DNA of 64,000 bases, taken from NCBI GenBank assembly GCA_036172665.1, contig CM069873.1, positions 42,068,001 through 42,132,000 of the forward strand, written 5' to 3'. Origin of the DNA: Prosopocoilus inquinatus (taxonomy: Eukaryota > Arthropoda > Insecta > Coleoptera > Lucanidae). The position numbers and the translations under genes were made by a program. This document shows, piece by piece, positions 37,401 through 50,700 of this stretch (position 1 is its first letter; each line of letters opens with the position of its first letter). The notes below the pieces were generated by a model. That model was not told the DNA's origin. It did no database searches and saw only the letters and a list, made by a program, of their open reading frames with translations.

Positions 37401-39825
37401 AACTTCGTATCTCACATCAAAGTTACTGGAGTCCATCGAAACGCCAAATAACATGATAGATGAGTAAGGATCGATTAGATACATCACAGGAACAACGCTA
37501 ATGCGTGTTGTTTCGTTTAAAACTATTTCTAGCTTCAGCTGCGTCCGAGAACTTCGTATCTCACATCAAAGTTACTGGAGTCCATCGAAACGCCAAATAA
37601 CATGATAGATGAGTAAGGATCGATTAGATACATCACAGGAACAACGCTAATACGTGTTGTTTCGTTCAAAACTATTTCCAGCTTCTGCTGCGTCCGAGAA
37701 CTTTGTATCTCACATCAGAGTTACTGGAGTCCATTCAAACGTCAGATAACATGATAGATGAGTAGGGATCGATTAGATACATCACAGGAACAACGCTAAT
37801 GCGTGTTGTTTCGTTTAAAACTATTTCTAGCTTCAGCTGCGCCCGAGAACTTCTTATCTCACATCAAAGTTACTGGAGTCCATCGAAACGCCAAATAACA
37901 TGATAGATGAGTAAGGATCGATTAGATACATCACAGGAACAACGCTAATGCGTGTTGTTTCGTTTAAAACTATTTCCAGCTTCTGCTGCGTCCGAAAATT
38001 TCGTATCTCACATCAGAGTTACTGGAGTCCATCGAAACGTCAAATAACATAGTAGCTAAGTAAGGATCGATTAGATACATCACAGGAACAACGCTAATAC
38101 GTGTTGCTTCGTTTAAAACTATTTCCAGCTCCTGCTGCGCCCAAAAACTTCGTATCTTACATCAGAGTTACTAGAGTCCATCGAAACGTCAAATAACATG
38201 ATAGATAAATAAGGATCGATTAGATACATCACAGGAACAACGCTAATACGTGTTGTTTCGTTTAAAACTATTTCCAGCTCATGCTGCGTCCATAAACTTC
38301 GAATCTCACATCAGAGTTACTAGAGTCCATCGAAACGTCAAATAACATGACAGATAAATAGGGATCGATTAGATACATCACAGGAACAACGCTAATGCGT
38401 GTTGTTTCGTTTAAAACTATCTCCAGCTTCTGCTGCGTCCGAAAACTTTGTATCTCGCATCAGAGTTACTGGAGTCCATCCAAACGTCAAATAACATGAT
38501 AGATAAGTAAGGATCGATTAGATACATCACAGGAACAACGCTAATGCGTGTTGTTTCATTTAAAACTATTTCCAGCTTCTGCTGCGTCCGAAAATTTCGT
38601 ATCTCACATCAGAGTTACTGGAGTCCATCGAAACGTCAAATAACATAGTAGATAAGTAAGGATCGATTAGATACATCACAGGAACAACGCTAATACGTGT
38701 TGTTTCGTTTAAAACTATTTCCAGCTCCTGCTGCGTTCAAAAACTTCGTATCTCACATCAGAGTTACTAGAGTTCATCGAAACCTCAAATAACATGATAG
38801 ATGAGTAAGGATCGATTAGATACATCACAGGAAGAACACTAATGCGTGTTGTTTCATTTAAAACTATTTCCAGCTTCTGCTGCGTCCGAAAATTTCGTAT
38901 CTCACATCAGAGTTACTGGAGTCCATCGAAACGTCAAATAACATAGTAGATAAGTAAGGATCGATTAGATACATTACAGGAACAACGCTAATACGTGTTG
39001 TTTCATTTAAAACTATTTCCAGGTTCAGCTGCGTCCGAGAACTTCGTATCTCACATCAAAGTTACTGGAGTCCATCGAAACGCCAAATAACATGATAGAT
39101 GAGTAAGGATCGATTAGATACATCACGGGAACAACGCTAATGCGTGTTGTTTCGTTTAAAACTATTTCCAGCTTCTGCTGCGTCCGAAAATTTCGTATCT
39201 CACACCAGAGTTACTGGAGTCCATCGAAACGTCAAATAACATAGTAGATAAGTAAGGATAGATTAGATACATCACAGGAACAACGCTAATACGTGTTGCT
39301 TCGTTTAAAACTATTTCCAGCTCCTGCTGCGCCCAAAAACTTCGTATCTTACATCAGAGTTACTAGAGTCCATCGAAACGTCAAATAACATGATAGATAA
39401 ATAAGGATCGATTAGATACATCACAGGAACAACGCTAATACGTGTTGTTTCGTTTAAAACTATCTCCAGCTCATGCTGCGTCCAAAAACTTCGTATCTCA
39501 CATCAGAGTTACTAGAGTCCATAGAAACGTCAAATAACATGACAGATAAATAGGGATCGATTAGATACATCACAGGAACAACGCTAATGCGTGTTGTTTC
39601 GTTTAAAACTATCTCCAGCTTCTGCTGCGTCCGAAAACTTTGTATCTCGCATCAGAGTTACTGGAGTCCATCCAAACGTCAAATGACATGATAGATAAGT
39701 AAGGATCGATCAGATACGTCACGGGAACAACGCTAACACGAGTTGTTTCTTTCAAAACTATCTCCAGCTTCTGCTGCGTCCGAAAACTTTGTATCTCCCA
39801 TCAGAGTTACTGGAGTCCATCCAAA

Positions 39826-41166
39826 CGTCAAATAACATGATAGATAAGTAAGGATCGATTAGATACATCACAGGAACAACGCTAATACGTGTTGTTTCGT
39901 TTAAGACTATTTCCAGCTCCTGCTGCGTTCAAAAACTTCGTATCTCACATCAGAGTTACTAGAGTCCATCGAAACGTCAAATAACATGATAGATGAGTAA
40001 GGATCGATTAGATACATCACAGGAACAACGCTAATGCGTGTTGTTTCATTTAAAACTATTTCCAGCTTCTGCTGCGTCCGAAAATTTCGTATCTCACATC
40101 AGAGTTACCGGAGTCCATCGAAACGTCAAATAACATAGTAGATAAGTAAGGATCGATTAGATACATCACAGGAACAACGCTAATACGTGTTGTTTCTTTC
40201 AAAATTATTTCCAGCTTCTGCTGCGTCCGAGAACTTTGTATCTCACATCAGAGTTACTGGAGTCCATTCAAACGTCAAATAACATGATAGATGAGTAAGA
40301 ATCGATTAGATACATCACAGGAACAACGCTAATGCGTGTTGTTTCGTTTAAAACTATTTCCAGCTTCTGCTGCGTCCGAGAATTTCGTATCTCACATTAG
40401 AGTTACTGGAGTCCATCGAAACGTCAAATAACATAGTAGCTAAGTAAGGATCGATTAGATACATCACAGGAACAACGCTAATACGTGTTGCTTCGTTTAA
40501 AACTATTTCCAGCTCCTGCTGCGCCCAAAAACTTCGTATCTTACATCAGAGTTACTAGAGTCCATCGAAACGTCAAATAACATGATAGATAAATAAGGAT
40601 CGATTAGATACATCACAGGAACAACGCTAATACGTGTTGTTTCGTTTAAAACTATTTCCAGCTCATGCTGCGTCCAAAAACTTCGTATCTCACATCAGAG
40701 TTACTAGAGTCCATCGAAACGTCAAATAACATGACAGATAAATAGGGATCGATTAGATACATCACAGGAACAACGCTAATGCGTGTTGTTTCGTTTAAAA
40801 CTATCTCCAGCTTCTGCTGCGTCCGAAAACTTTGTATCTCGCATCAGAGTTACTGGAGTCCATCCAAACGTCAAATAACATGATAGATAAGTAAGGATCG
40901 ATTAGATACATCACAGAAACAACGCTAATGCGTGTTGTTTCATTTAAAACTATTTCCAGCTTCTGCTGCGTCCGAAAATTTCGTATCTCACATCAGAGTT
41001 ACTGGAGTCCATCGAAACGTCAAATAACATAGTAGATAAGTAAGGATCGATTAGATACATCACAGGAACAACGCTAATACGTGTTGTTTCGTTCAAAACT
41101 ATTTCCAGCTTCTGCTGCGTCCGAGAACTTTGTATCTCACATCAGAGTTACTGGAGTCCATTCAAA
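39826..41166. repeat. 9-monomer tandem duplication, copy A
   Basis: A 1,341-bp block. The GAGTAAGAATCG variant at 40,293 recurs at 41,634, and CTGCGTTCAAAAAC, TTCAAAATTATT and ATAGTAGCTAAG keep the same spacing. It overlaps the last 0.3 kb of the long duplication. Confidence 0.87.
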
Positions 41167-42382
41167 CGTCAAATAACATGATAGATAAGTAAGGATCGAT
41201 TAGATACATCACAGGAACAACGCTAATACGTGTTGTTTCGTTTAAAACTATTTCCAGCTCCTGCTGCGTTCAAAAACTTCGTATCTCACATCAGAGTTAC
41301 TAGAGTCCATCGAAACGTCAAATAACATGATAGATGAGTAAGGATCGATTAGATACATCACAGGAACAACGCTAATGCGTGTTGTTTCATTTAAAACTAT
41401 TTCCAGCTTCTGCTGCGTCCGAAAATTTCGTATCTCACATCAGAGTTACTGGAGTCCATCGAAACGTCAAATAACATAGTAGATAAGTAAGGATCGATTA
41501 GATACATCACAGGAACAACGCTAATACGTGTTGTTTCGTTCAAAATTATTTCCAGCTTCTGCTGCGTCCGAGAACTTTGTATCTCACATCAGAGTTACTG
41601 GAGTCCATTCAAACGTCAAATAACATGATAGATGAGTAAGAATCGATTAGATACATCACAGGAACAACGCTAATGCGTGTTGTTTCGTTTAAAACTATTT
41701 CCAGCTTCTGCTGCGTCCGAGAATTTCGTATCTCACATTAGAGTTACTGGAGTCCATCGAAACGTCAAATAACATAGTAGCTAAGTAAGGATCGATTAGA
41801 TACATCACAGGAACAACGCTAATACGTGTTGCTTCGTTTAAAACTATTTCCAGCTCCTGCTGCGCCCAAAAACTTCGTATCTTACATCAGAGTTACTAGA
41901 GTCCATCGAAACGTCAAATAACATGACAGATAAATAGGGATCGATTAGATACATCACAGGAACAACGCTAATGCGTGTTGTTTCGTTTAAAACTATCTCC
42001 AGCTTCTGCTGCGTCCGAAAACTTTGTATCTCGCATCAGAGTTACTGGAGTCCATCCAAACGTCAAATAACATGATAGATAAGTAAGGATCGATTAGATA
42101 CATCACAGAAACAACGCTAATGCGTGTTGTTTCATTTAAAACTATTTCCAGCTTCTGCTGCGTCCGAAAATTTCGTATCTCACATCAGAGTTACTGGAGT
42201 CCATCGAAACGTCAAATAACATAGTAGATAAGTAAGGATCGATTAGATACATCACAGGAACAACGCTAATACGTGTTGTTTCGTTCAAAACTATTTCCAG
42301 CTTCTGCTGCGTCCGAGAACTTTGTATCTCACATCAGAGTTACTGGAGTCCATTCAAACGTCAAATAACATGATAGATGAGT
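41167..42382. repeat. 9-monomer tandem duplication, copy B (one monomer short)
   Basis: Follows copy A directly. After about 41,920 the offset drops from 1,341 to 1,192 bp (9 to 8 monomers): TCACAGAAAC lies at 40,911 and 42,103. Copy B thus lacks the monomer with CTCATGCTGCG found in copy A. Confidence 0.87.
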
Positions 42383-42865
42383 AAGGATCGATTAGATACA
42401 TCACAGGAACAACGCTAATGCGTGTTGTTTTGTTTAAAACTATTTCCAGCTTCTGCTGCGTCCGAAAATTTCGTATCTCACATCAGAGTTACTGGAGTCC
42501 ATCGAAACGTCAAATAACATAGTAGATAAGTATGGATCGATTAGATACATCACAGGAACAACGCTAATACGTGTTGTTTCGTTTAAAACTATTTCCAGCT
42601 TCTGCTGCGTCCGAAAACGTCGTATCTCACATCAGAGTTACTGGAGTCCATCGAAACGTCAAATAACATGATAGATAAGTAAGGATCGATTATATACAGC
42701 ACAGAAACAACGCTAATGCGTGTTGTTTCGTTTAAAACTATTTCCAGCTTATGCTGCGTCCAAAAACTTTCTATCTCCCATCAGACTTACTGGAGTCCAT
42801 CCAAACGTCAAATAACATGATAGATGAGTAAGGATCGATTAGATACATCACAGGAACAACGCTAA
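42383..42865. repeat. Monomers with private changes before the long duplication
   Basis: About three monomers. One near 42,750-42,800 reads CTTATGCTGCGTCC, CTTTCTATCTCCC and CAGACTTACTGG. Another has GATTATATACAGCACAG. I saw no close match for this combination elsewhere in the window. No gene is present. Confidence 0.7.
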
Positions 42866-44720
42866 TGCGTGTTGTTTCGTTTAAAACTATTTCCAGCTCC
42901 TGCTGCGTTCAAAAACTTCGTATCTCACATCAGAGTTACTAGAGTTCATCGAAACCTCAAATAACATGATAGATGAGTAAGGATCGATTAGATACATCAC
43001 AGGAAGAACACTAATGCGTGTTGTTTCATTTAAAACTATTTCCAGCTTCTGCTGCGTCCGAAAATTTCGTATCTCACATCAGAGTTACTGGAGTCCATCG
43101 AAACGTCAAATAACATAGTAGATAAGTAAGGATCGATTAGATACATTACAGGAACAACGCTAATACGTGTTGTTTCATTTAAAACTATTTCCAGGTTCAG
43201 CTGCGTCCGAGAACTTCGTATCTCACATCAAAGTTACTGGAGTCCATCGAAACGCCAAATAACATGATAGATGAGTAAGGATCGATTAGATACATCACGG
43301 GAACAACGCTAATGCGTGTTGTTTCGTTTAAAACTATTTCCAGCTTCTGCTGCGTCCGAAAATTTCGTATCTCACACCAGAGTTACTGGAGTCCATCGAA
43401 ACGTCAAATAACATAGTAGATAAGTAAGGATAGATTAGATACATCACAGGAACAACGCTAATACGTGTTGCTTCGTTTAAAACTATTTCCAGCTCCTGCT
43501 GCGCCCAAAAACTTCGTATCTTACATCAGAGTTACTAGAGTCCATCGAAACGTCAAATAACATAGTAGATAAGTAAGGATCGATTAGATACATCACAGGA
43601 ACAACGCTAATACGTGTTGTTTCGTTTAAAACTATTTCCAGCTCCTGCTGCGTTCAAAAGCTTCGTATCTCACATCAGAGTTACTAGAGTTCATCGAAAC
43701 CTCAAATAACATGATAGATGAGTAAGGATCGATTAGATACATCACAGGAACAACGCTAATGCGTGTTGTTTCATTTAAAACTATTTCCAGCTTCTGCTGC
43801 GTCCGAAAATTTCGTATCTCACATCAGAGTTACTGGAGTCCATCGAAACGTCAAATAACATAGTAGATAAGTAAGGATCGATTAGATACATCACAGGAAC
43901 AACGCTAATGCGTGTTGTTTCGTTTAAAACTGTTTCTAGCTTCAGCTGCGTCCGAGAACTTCGTATCTCACATCAAAGTTACTGGAGTCCATCGAAACGC
44001 CAAATAACATGATAGATTAGTAAGGATCGATTAGATACATCACAGGAACAACGCTAATGCGTGTTGTTTCGTTTAAAACTATTTCCAGCTTCTGCTGCGT
44101 CCGAAAATTTCGTATCTCACATTAGAGTTACTGCAGTCCATCCAAACGTCAAATAACATGATAGATGAGTAAGGATCGATTAGATACATCACAGGAACAA
44201 CGCTAATACGTCTTGTTTCATTTAAAACTATTTCCAGCTTCAGCTGCGTCCGAGAACTTCGTATCTCACATCAAAGTTACTGGAGTCCATCGAAACGCCA
44301 AATAACATGATAGATGAGTAAGGATCGATCACATTCATCACACGAACAACGCTAATACGTGTTGTTTCGTTTAAAACTATTTCCAGCTTCTGCTGCGTCC
44401 GAGAATTTCGTATCTCACATTAGAGATACTTTAGTCCATCGAAACGTCAAATAACATAGTAGCTAAGTAAGGATGGATTAGATACATCACAGGAACAACA
44501 CTAATACGTGTTGCTTCGTTCAAAACTATTTCCAGCTCCTGCTGCGCCCAAAAACTTCGTATCTTACATCAGAGTTACTAGAGTCCATCGAAACGTCAAA
44601 TAACATGATAGAAAAATAAGGATCGATTAGATACATCACAGGAACAACGCTAATACGTGTTGTTTCGTTTAAAACTATTTCCAGCTCCTGCTGCCTCCAA
44701 AAACTTCGTATCTCACATCA

Positions 44721-44731
44721 GAGTTATAGAG
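44721..44731. other. 1-bp deletion, super-unit 3
   Basis: GAGTTATAGAG, the same lesion as at 21,956 and 31,625. Confidence 0.88.
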
Positions 44732-47488
44732 TATATCGAAACGTCAAATAACATGATAGACGAGTAAGGATCGATTAGATACATCACAGGGACAACGCTA
44801 ATGCGTGTTGTTTCATTTAAAACTATCTCCAGCTTCTGCTGCGTCCGAAAACTTTGTATCTCACATCAGAGTTACTGGAGTCCATCCAAACGTCAAATAA
44901 CATGATAGATGAGTAAGGATCGATTAGATACATCACAGGAACAACGCTAATGCGTGTTATTTCGTTTAAAACTATTTCCAGTTTCTGCTGCGCCCAAAAA
45001 CTTCGTATCTCACATCAGAGTTACTAGAGTCCATCGAAACGTCAAATAACATGATAGAAAAATAAGGATCGATTAGATACATCACAGGAACAACGCTAAT
45101 ACGTGTTGTTTCGTTTAAAACTATTTCCAGCTTCTGCTGCGTCCGAAAACGTCGTATCTCACGTCAGAGTTACTGGAGTCCATCGAAACGTCAAATAACA
45201 TAGTAGATAAGTAAGGATCGATTAGATACATCACAGGAACAACGCTAATACGTGTTGTTTCGTTCAAAACTATTTCCAGCTTCTGCTGCGTCCGAGAACT
45301 TTGTATCTCACATCAGAGTTACTGGAGTCCATTCAAACGTCAGATAACATGATAGATGAGTAAGGATCGATTAGATACATCACAGGAACAACGCTAATGC
45401 GTGTTGTTTCATTTAAAACTATTTCCAGTTTCAGCTGCGTCCGAGAACTTCGTATCTCACATCAGGGTTACTGGAGTCCATCCAAACGTCAAATAACATG
45501 ATAGATGAGTAAGGATCGATCACATTCATCACACGAACAACGCTAATACGTGTTGTTTCGTTTAAAACTATTTCTAGCTTTAGCTGCGTCCGAGAACTTC
45601 GTGTCTCACATCAGAGTTACTGGAGTCCATCCAAACGTCAAATAACATGATAGATGAGTAAGGATCGATTAGATACATCACAGGAACAACGCTAATGCGT
45701 GTTATTTCGTTTAAAACTATTTCCAGTTTCTGCTGCGCCCAAAAACTTCGTATCTCACATCAGAGTTACTAGAGTCCATCGAAACGTCAAATAACATGAT
45801 AGAAAAATAAGGATCGATTAGATACATCACAGGAACAACGCTAATACGTGTTGTTTCGTTTAAAACTATTTCCAGCTCCTGCTGCCTCCAAAAACTTCGT
45901 ATCTCACATCAGAGTTACTAGAGTATATCGAAACGTCAAATAACATGATAGACGAGTAAGGATCGATTAGATACATCACAGGAACAACGCTAATGCGTGT
46001 TGTTTCATTTAAAACTATTTCCAGCTTCTGCTGCGTCCGAAAATTTCGTATCTCACATCAGAGTTACTGGAGTCCATCGAAACGTCAAATAACATAGTAG
46101 ATAAGTAAGGATCGATTAGATACATCACAGGAACAACGCTAATACGTGTTGTTTCGTTCAAAACTATTTAGAGCTTCTGCTGCGTCCGAGAACTTTGTAT
46201 CTCACATCAGAGTTACTGGAGTCCATTCAAACATCAAATAACATGATAGATGAGTAAGGATCGATTAGATACATCACAGGGACAACGCTAATGCGTGTTG
46301 TTTCGTTTAAAACTATTTCTAGCTTCAGCTGCGTCCGAGAACTTCGTATCTCACATCAAAGTTACTGGAGTCCATCGAAACGCCAAATAACATGATAGAG
46401 GAGTAAGGATCGATTAGATACATCACAGGAACAACGCTAATGCGTGTTGTTTCGTTTAAAACTATTTCCAGCTTCTGCTGCGTGTGAAAATTTCGTATCT
46501 CACATTAGAGTTACTGGAGTACATCGAAATGTCAAATAACATGATAGATGAGTAAGGATCGATTAGATACATCACAGGAACAACGTTAATACGTGTTGTT
46601 TCATTTAAAACTATTTCCAGCTTCAGCTGCGTCCGAGAACTTCGTATCTCACATCAAAGTTACTGGAGTCCATCGAAACGCCAAATAACATGATAGATGA
46701 GTAAGGATCGATTAGATACATCACAGGAACAACTCTAATGCGTGTTGTTTCATTTAAAACTATTTCCAGTTTCAGCTGCGTCCGAGAACTTCGTATCTCA
46801 CATCAGGGTTACTGGAGTCCATCCAAACGTCAAATAACATGATAGATGAGTAAGGATCGATCACATTCATCACACGAACAACGCTAATACGTGTTGTTTC
46901 GTTTAAAACTATTTCTAGCTTTAGCTGCGTCCGAGAACTTCGTATCTCACATCAAAGTTACTGGAGTCCATCGAAACGCCAAATAACATGATAGAGGAGT
47001 AAGGATCGATTAGATACATCAAAGGAACAACGCTAATGCGTGTTGTTTCATTTAAAACTATTTCCAGCTTCAGCTGAGTCCGAGAACTTCGTATCTCACT
47101 TCAGAGTTACTTTAGCCCATCCAAACGTCAAATAACATGATAGATGAGTAAGGATCGATCACATTCATCACACGAACAACGCTAATACGTGTTGTTTCGT
47201 TTAAAACTATTTCCAGCTTCTGCTGCGTCCGAAAACGTCGTATCTCACGTCAGAGTTACTGGAGTCTATCGAAACGTCAAATAACATAGTAGATAAGTAA
47301 GGATCGATTAGATACATCACAGGAACAACGCTAATACGTGTTGTTTCGTTCAAAACTATTTCCAGCTTCTGCTGCGTCCGAGAACTTTGTATCTCACATC
47401 AGAGTTACTGGAGTCCATTCAAACGTCAGATAACATGATAGATGAGTAAGGATCGATTAGATACATCACAGGAACAACGCTAATGCGT

Positions 47489-47786
47489 GTTGTTTCGTTT
47501 AAAACTATTTCCAGCTTCTGTTGCGTCCGAAAATTTCGTATCTCACATTAGAGTTACTGGAGTCCATCCAAACGTCAAATAACATGATAGATGAGTAAGG
47601 ATCGATTAGATACATCACAGGAACAACGCTAATACGTGTTGTTTCGTTCAAAACTATTTCCAGCTTCTGCTGCGTCCGAGAACTTTGTATCTCACATCAG
47701 AGTTACTGGAGTCCATTCAAACGTCAGATAACATGATAGATGAGTAAGGATCGATTAGATACATCACAGGAACAACGCTAATGCGT
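47489..47786. repeat. Two extra monomers in super-unit 3
   Basis: 298 bp (2 x 149) that super-unit 2 lacks. It sits between the CAGATAAC monomer and the 15-bp-deleted junction, and has CTTCTGTTGCGTCC with CATTAGAG followed by a second CATTCAAACGTCAGATAAC monomer. The gain raises the spacing between the long duplicates from 88 to 90 monomers. Confidence 0.85.
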
Positions 47787-47799
47787 GTTGTTTCTAGCT
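47787..47799. other. 15-bp deletion, super-unit 3
   Basis: GTTGTTTCTAGC, the same lesion as at 25,171 and 34,393; offset from the latter 13,394 bp. Confidence 0.9.
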
Positions 47800-50700
47800 T
47801 CAGCTGCGTCCGAGAACTTCGTATCTCACATCAAAGTTACTGGAGTCCATCGAAACGCCAAATAACATGATAGATGAGTAAGGATCGATTAGATACATCA
47901 CAGGAACAACGCTAATGCGTGTTGTTTCGTTTAAAACTATTTCCAGCTTCTGCTGCGTCCGAAAATTTCGTATCTCACATTAGAGTTACTGGAGTCCATC
48001 CAAACGTCAAATAACATGATAGATGAGTAAGGATCGATTAGATACATCACAGGAACAACGCTAATACGTCTTGTTTCATTTAAAACTATTTACAGCTTCA
48101 GCTGCGTCCGAGAACTTCGTATCTCACATCAAAGTTACTGGAGTCCATCGAAACATCAAATAACATGATAGATGAGTAAGGATCGATTAGATACATCACA
48201 GGAACAACGCTAATACGTGTTGTTTCGTTCAAAACTATTTCCAGCTTCTGCTGCGTCCGAGAACTTTGTATCTCACATCAGAGTTACTGGAGTCCATTCA
48301 AACGTCAAATAACATGATAGATGAGTAAGGATCGATTAGATACATCACAGGAACAACGCTAATGCGTGTTGTTTCGCTTAAAACTATTTCTAGCTTCAGC
48401 TGCGTCCGAGAACTTCGTATCTCACATCAAAGTTACTGGAGTCCATGGAAACGCCAAATAACATGATAGAGGAGTAAGGATCGATTAGATACATCACAGG
48501 AACAACGCTAATGCGTGTTGTTTCGTTTAAAACTATTTCCAGCTTCTGCTGCGTCCGAGAACTTTGTATCTCACATCAGAGATACTGGAGTCCATTCAAA
48601 CGTCAGATAACATGATAGATGAGTAAGGATCGATTAGATACATCACAGGAACAACGCTAATGCGTGTTGTTTCGCTTAAAACTATTTCTAGCTTCAGCTG
48701 CGTCCGAGAACTTCGTATCTCACATCAAAGTTACTGGAGTCCATCGAAACGCCAAATAACATGATAGATGAGTAAGGATCGATTAGATACATCACAGGAA
48801 CAACGCTAATGCGTGTTGTTTCGTTTAAAACTATTTCCAGCTTCTGCTGCGTCCGAAAATTTCGTATCTCACATTAGAGTTACTGCAGTCCATCCAAACG
48901 TCAAATAACATGATAGATGAGTAAGGATCGATTATATACATCACAGGAACAACGCTAATACGTCTTGTTTCATTTAAAACTATTTCCAGCTTCAGCTGCG
49001 TCCGAGAACTTCGTATCTCACATCAAAGTTACTGGAGTCCATCGAAACGCCAAATAACATGATAGATGAGTAAGGATCGATCACATTCATCACACGAACA
49101 ACGCTAATACGTGTTGTTTCGTTTAAAACTATTTCCAGCTTCTGCTGCGTCCGAGAGTTTCGTATCTCACATTAGAGATACTTTAGTCCATCGAAACGTC
49201 AAATAACATAGTAGCTAAGTAAGGATCGATTAGATACATCACAGGAACAACACTAATACGTGTTGCTTCGTTCAAAACTTTTTCCAGCTCCTGCTGCGCC
49301 CAAAAACTTCGTATCTTACATCAGAGTTACTAGAGTCCATCGAAACGTCAAATAACATGATAGAAAAATAAGGATCGATCAGATACATCACAGGAACAAC
49401 GCTAATACGTGTTGTTTCGTTTAAAACTATTTCCAGCTCCTGCTGCCTCCAAAAACTTCGTATCTCACATCAGAGTTACTAGAGTATATCGAAACGTCAA
49501 ATAACATGATAGACGAGTAAGGATCGATTAGATACATCACAGGGACAACGCTAATGCGTGTTGTTTCATTTAAAACTATCTCCAGCTTCTGCTGCGTCCG
49601 AAAACTTTGTATCTCACATCAGAGTTACTGGAGTCCATCCAAACGTCAAATAACATGATAGATCAGTAAGGATCGATTAGATACATCACAGGAACAACGC
49701 TAATGCGTGTTATTTCGTTTAAAACTATTTCCAGCTTCTGCTGCGCCCAAAAACTTCGTATCTCACATCAGAGTTACTAGAGTCCATCGAAACGTCAAAT
49801 AACATGATAGATAAATAAGGATCGATTAGATACATCACAGGAACAACGCTAATGCGTGTTGTTTCATTTAAAACTATTTCCAGCTTCTGCTGCGTCCGAG
49901 AACTTCGTATCTCACATCAGGGTTACTGGAGTCCATCGAAACGTCAAATAACATGATAGATAAGTAAGGATCGATTAGATACAGCACAGGAACAACGCTA
50001 ATGCGTGTTGTTTCGTTTAAAACTATTTCCAGCTTCAGCTGCGTCCGAGAACTTCGTATCTCACATCAAAGTTACTGGAGTCCATCGAAACGCCAGATAA
50101 CATGATAGATGAGTAAGGATCGATTAGATACATCACAGGAACAACGCTAATGCGTGTTGTTTCGTTTAAAACTATTTCCAGCTTCTGCTGCGTCCGAAAA
50201 GTTTGTATCTCACATCAGAGTTACTGGAGTCCATCCAAACGTCAAATAACATGATAGATGATTAAGGATCGATTAGATACATCACAGGAACAACGCAAAT
50301 ACGTGTTGTTTCGTTCAAAACTATTTCCAGCTCCTGCTGCGTCCGAGAACTTTGTATCTCACGTCAGAGTTACTGGAGTGCATCCAAACGTCAAATAACA
50401 TGATAGATGAGTAAGGATCGATTAGATACATCACAGGAACAACGCTAATGCGTGTTGTTTCGTTTAAAACTATTTCCAGCTTCTGCTGCGTCCGAAAACT
50501 TTGTATCTCACATCAGAGTTACTGCAGTCCATCGAAACGTCAAATAACATAGTAGATAAGTAAGGATCGATTAGATACATCACAGGAACAACGCTAATAC
50601 GTGTTGTTTCGTTCAAAACTATTTCCAGCTTCTGCTGCGTCCGAAAATTTCGTATCTCACATTAGAGTTACTGGAGTCCATCCAAACGTCAAATAACTTG

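Larger units (their letters stand above)
30774..39390. repeat. Super-unit copy 2 (about 58 monomers)
   Basis: Starts 9,669 bp after copy 1 and carries all the ordered markers listed there. Relative to copy 1 it lacks the three-monomer insertion of 27.5 kb and has about 2.4 monomers in place of the 5.4 at 22.3-23.1 kb. It has two monomers (GCCCGAGAACTTCTTATC at 37,841, then ATAGTAGCTAAG) where copy 1 has one. The end is set at about 39,390, where copies 1 and 2 part (ATAGTAGATAAG versus GATAGATAAATAAGG). Confidence 0.92.
29770..40110. repeat. Long duplication, first copy (10.3 kb)
   Basis: Matches 42,866-53,505 almost base for base. The offset is 13,096 bp until about 47.5 kb and 13,394 bp after it. 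Scanning by eye I noted only about 15-20 substitutions over the whole length, far fewer than between neighbouring monomers. It contains the tail of super-unit 1, a 309-bp spacer, all of super-unit 2 and 0.7 kb beyond. Confidence 0.92.
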
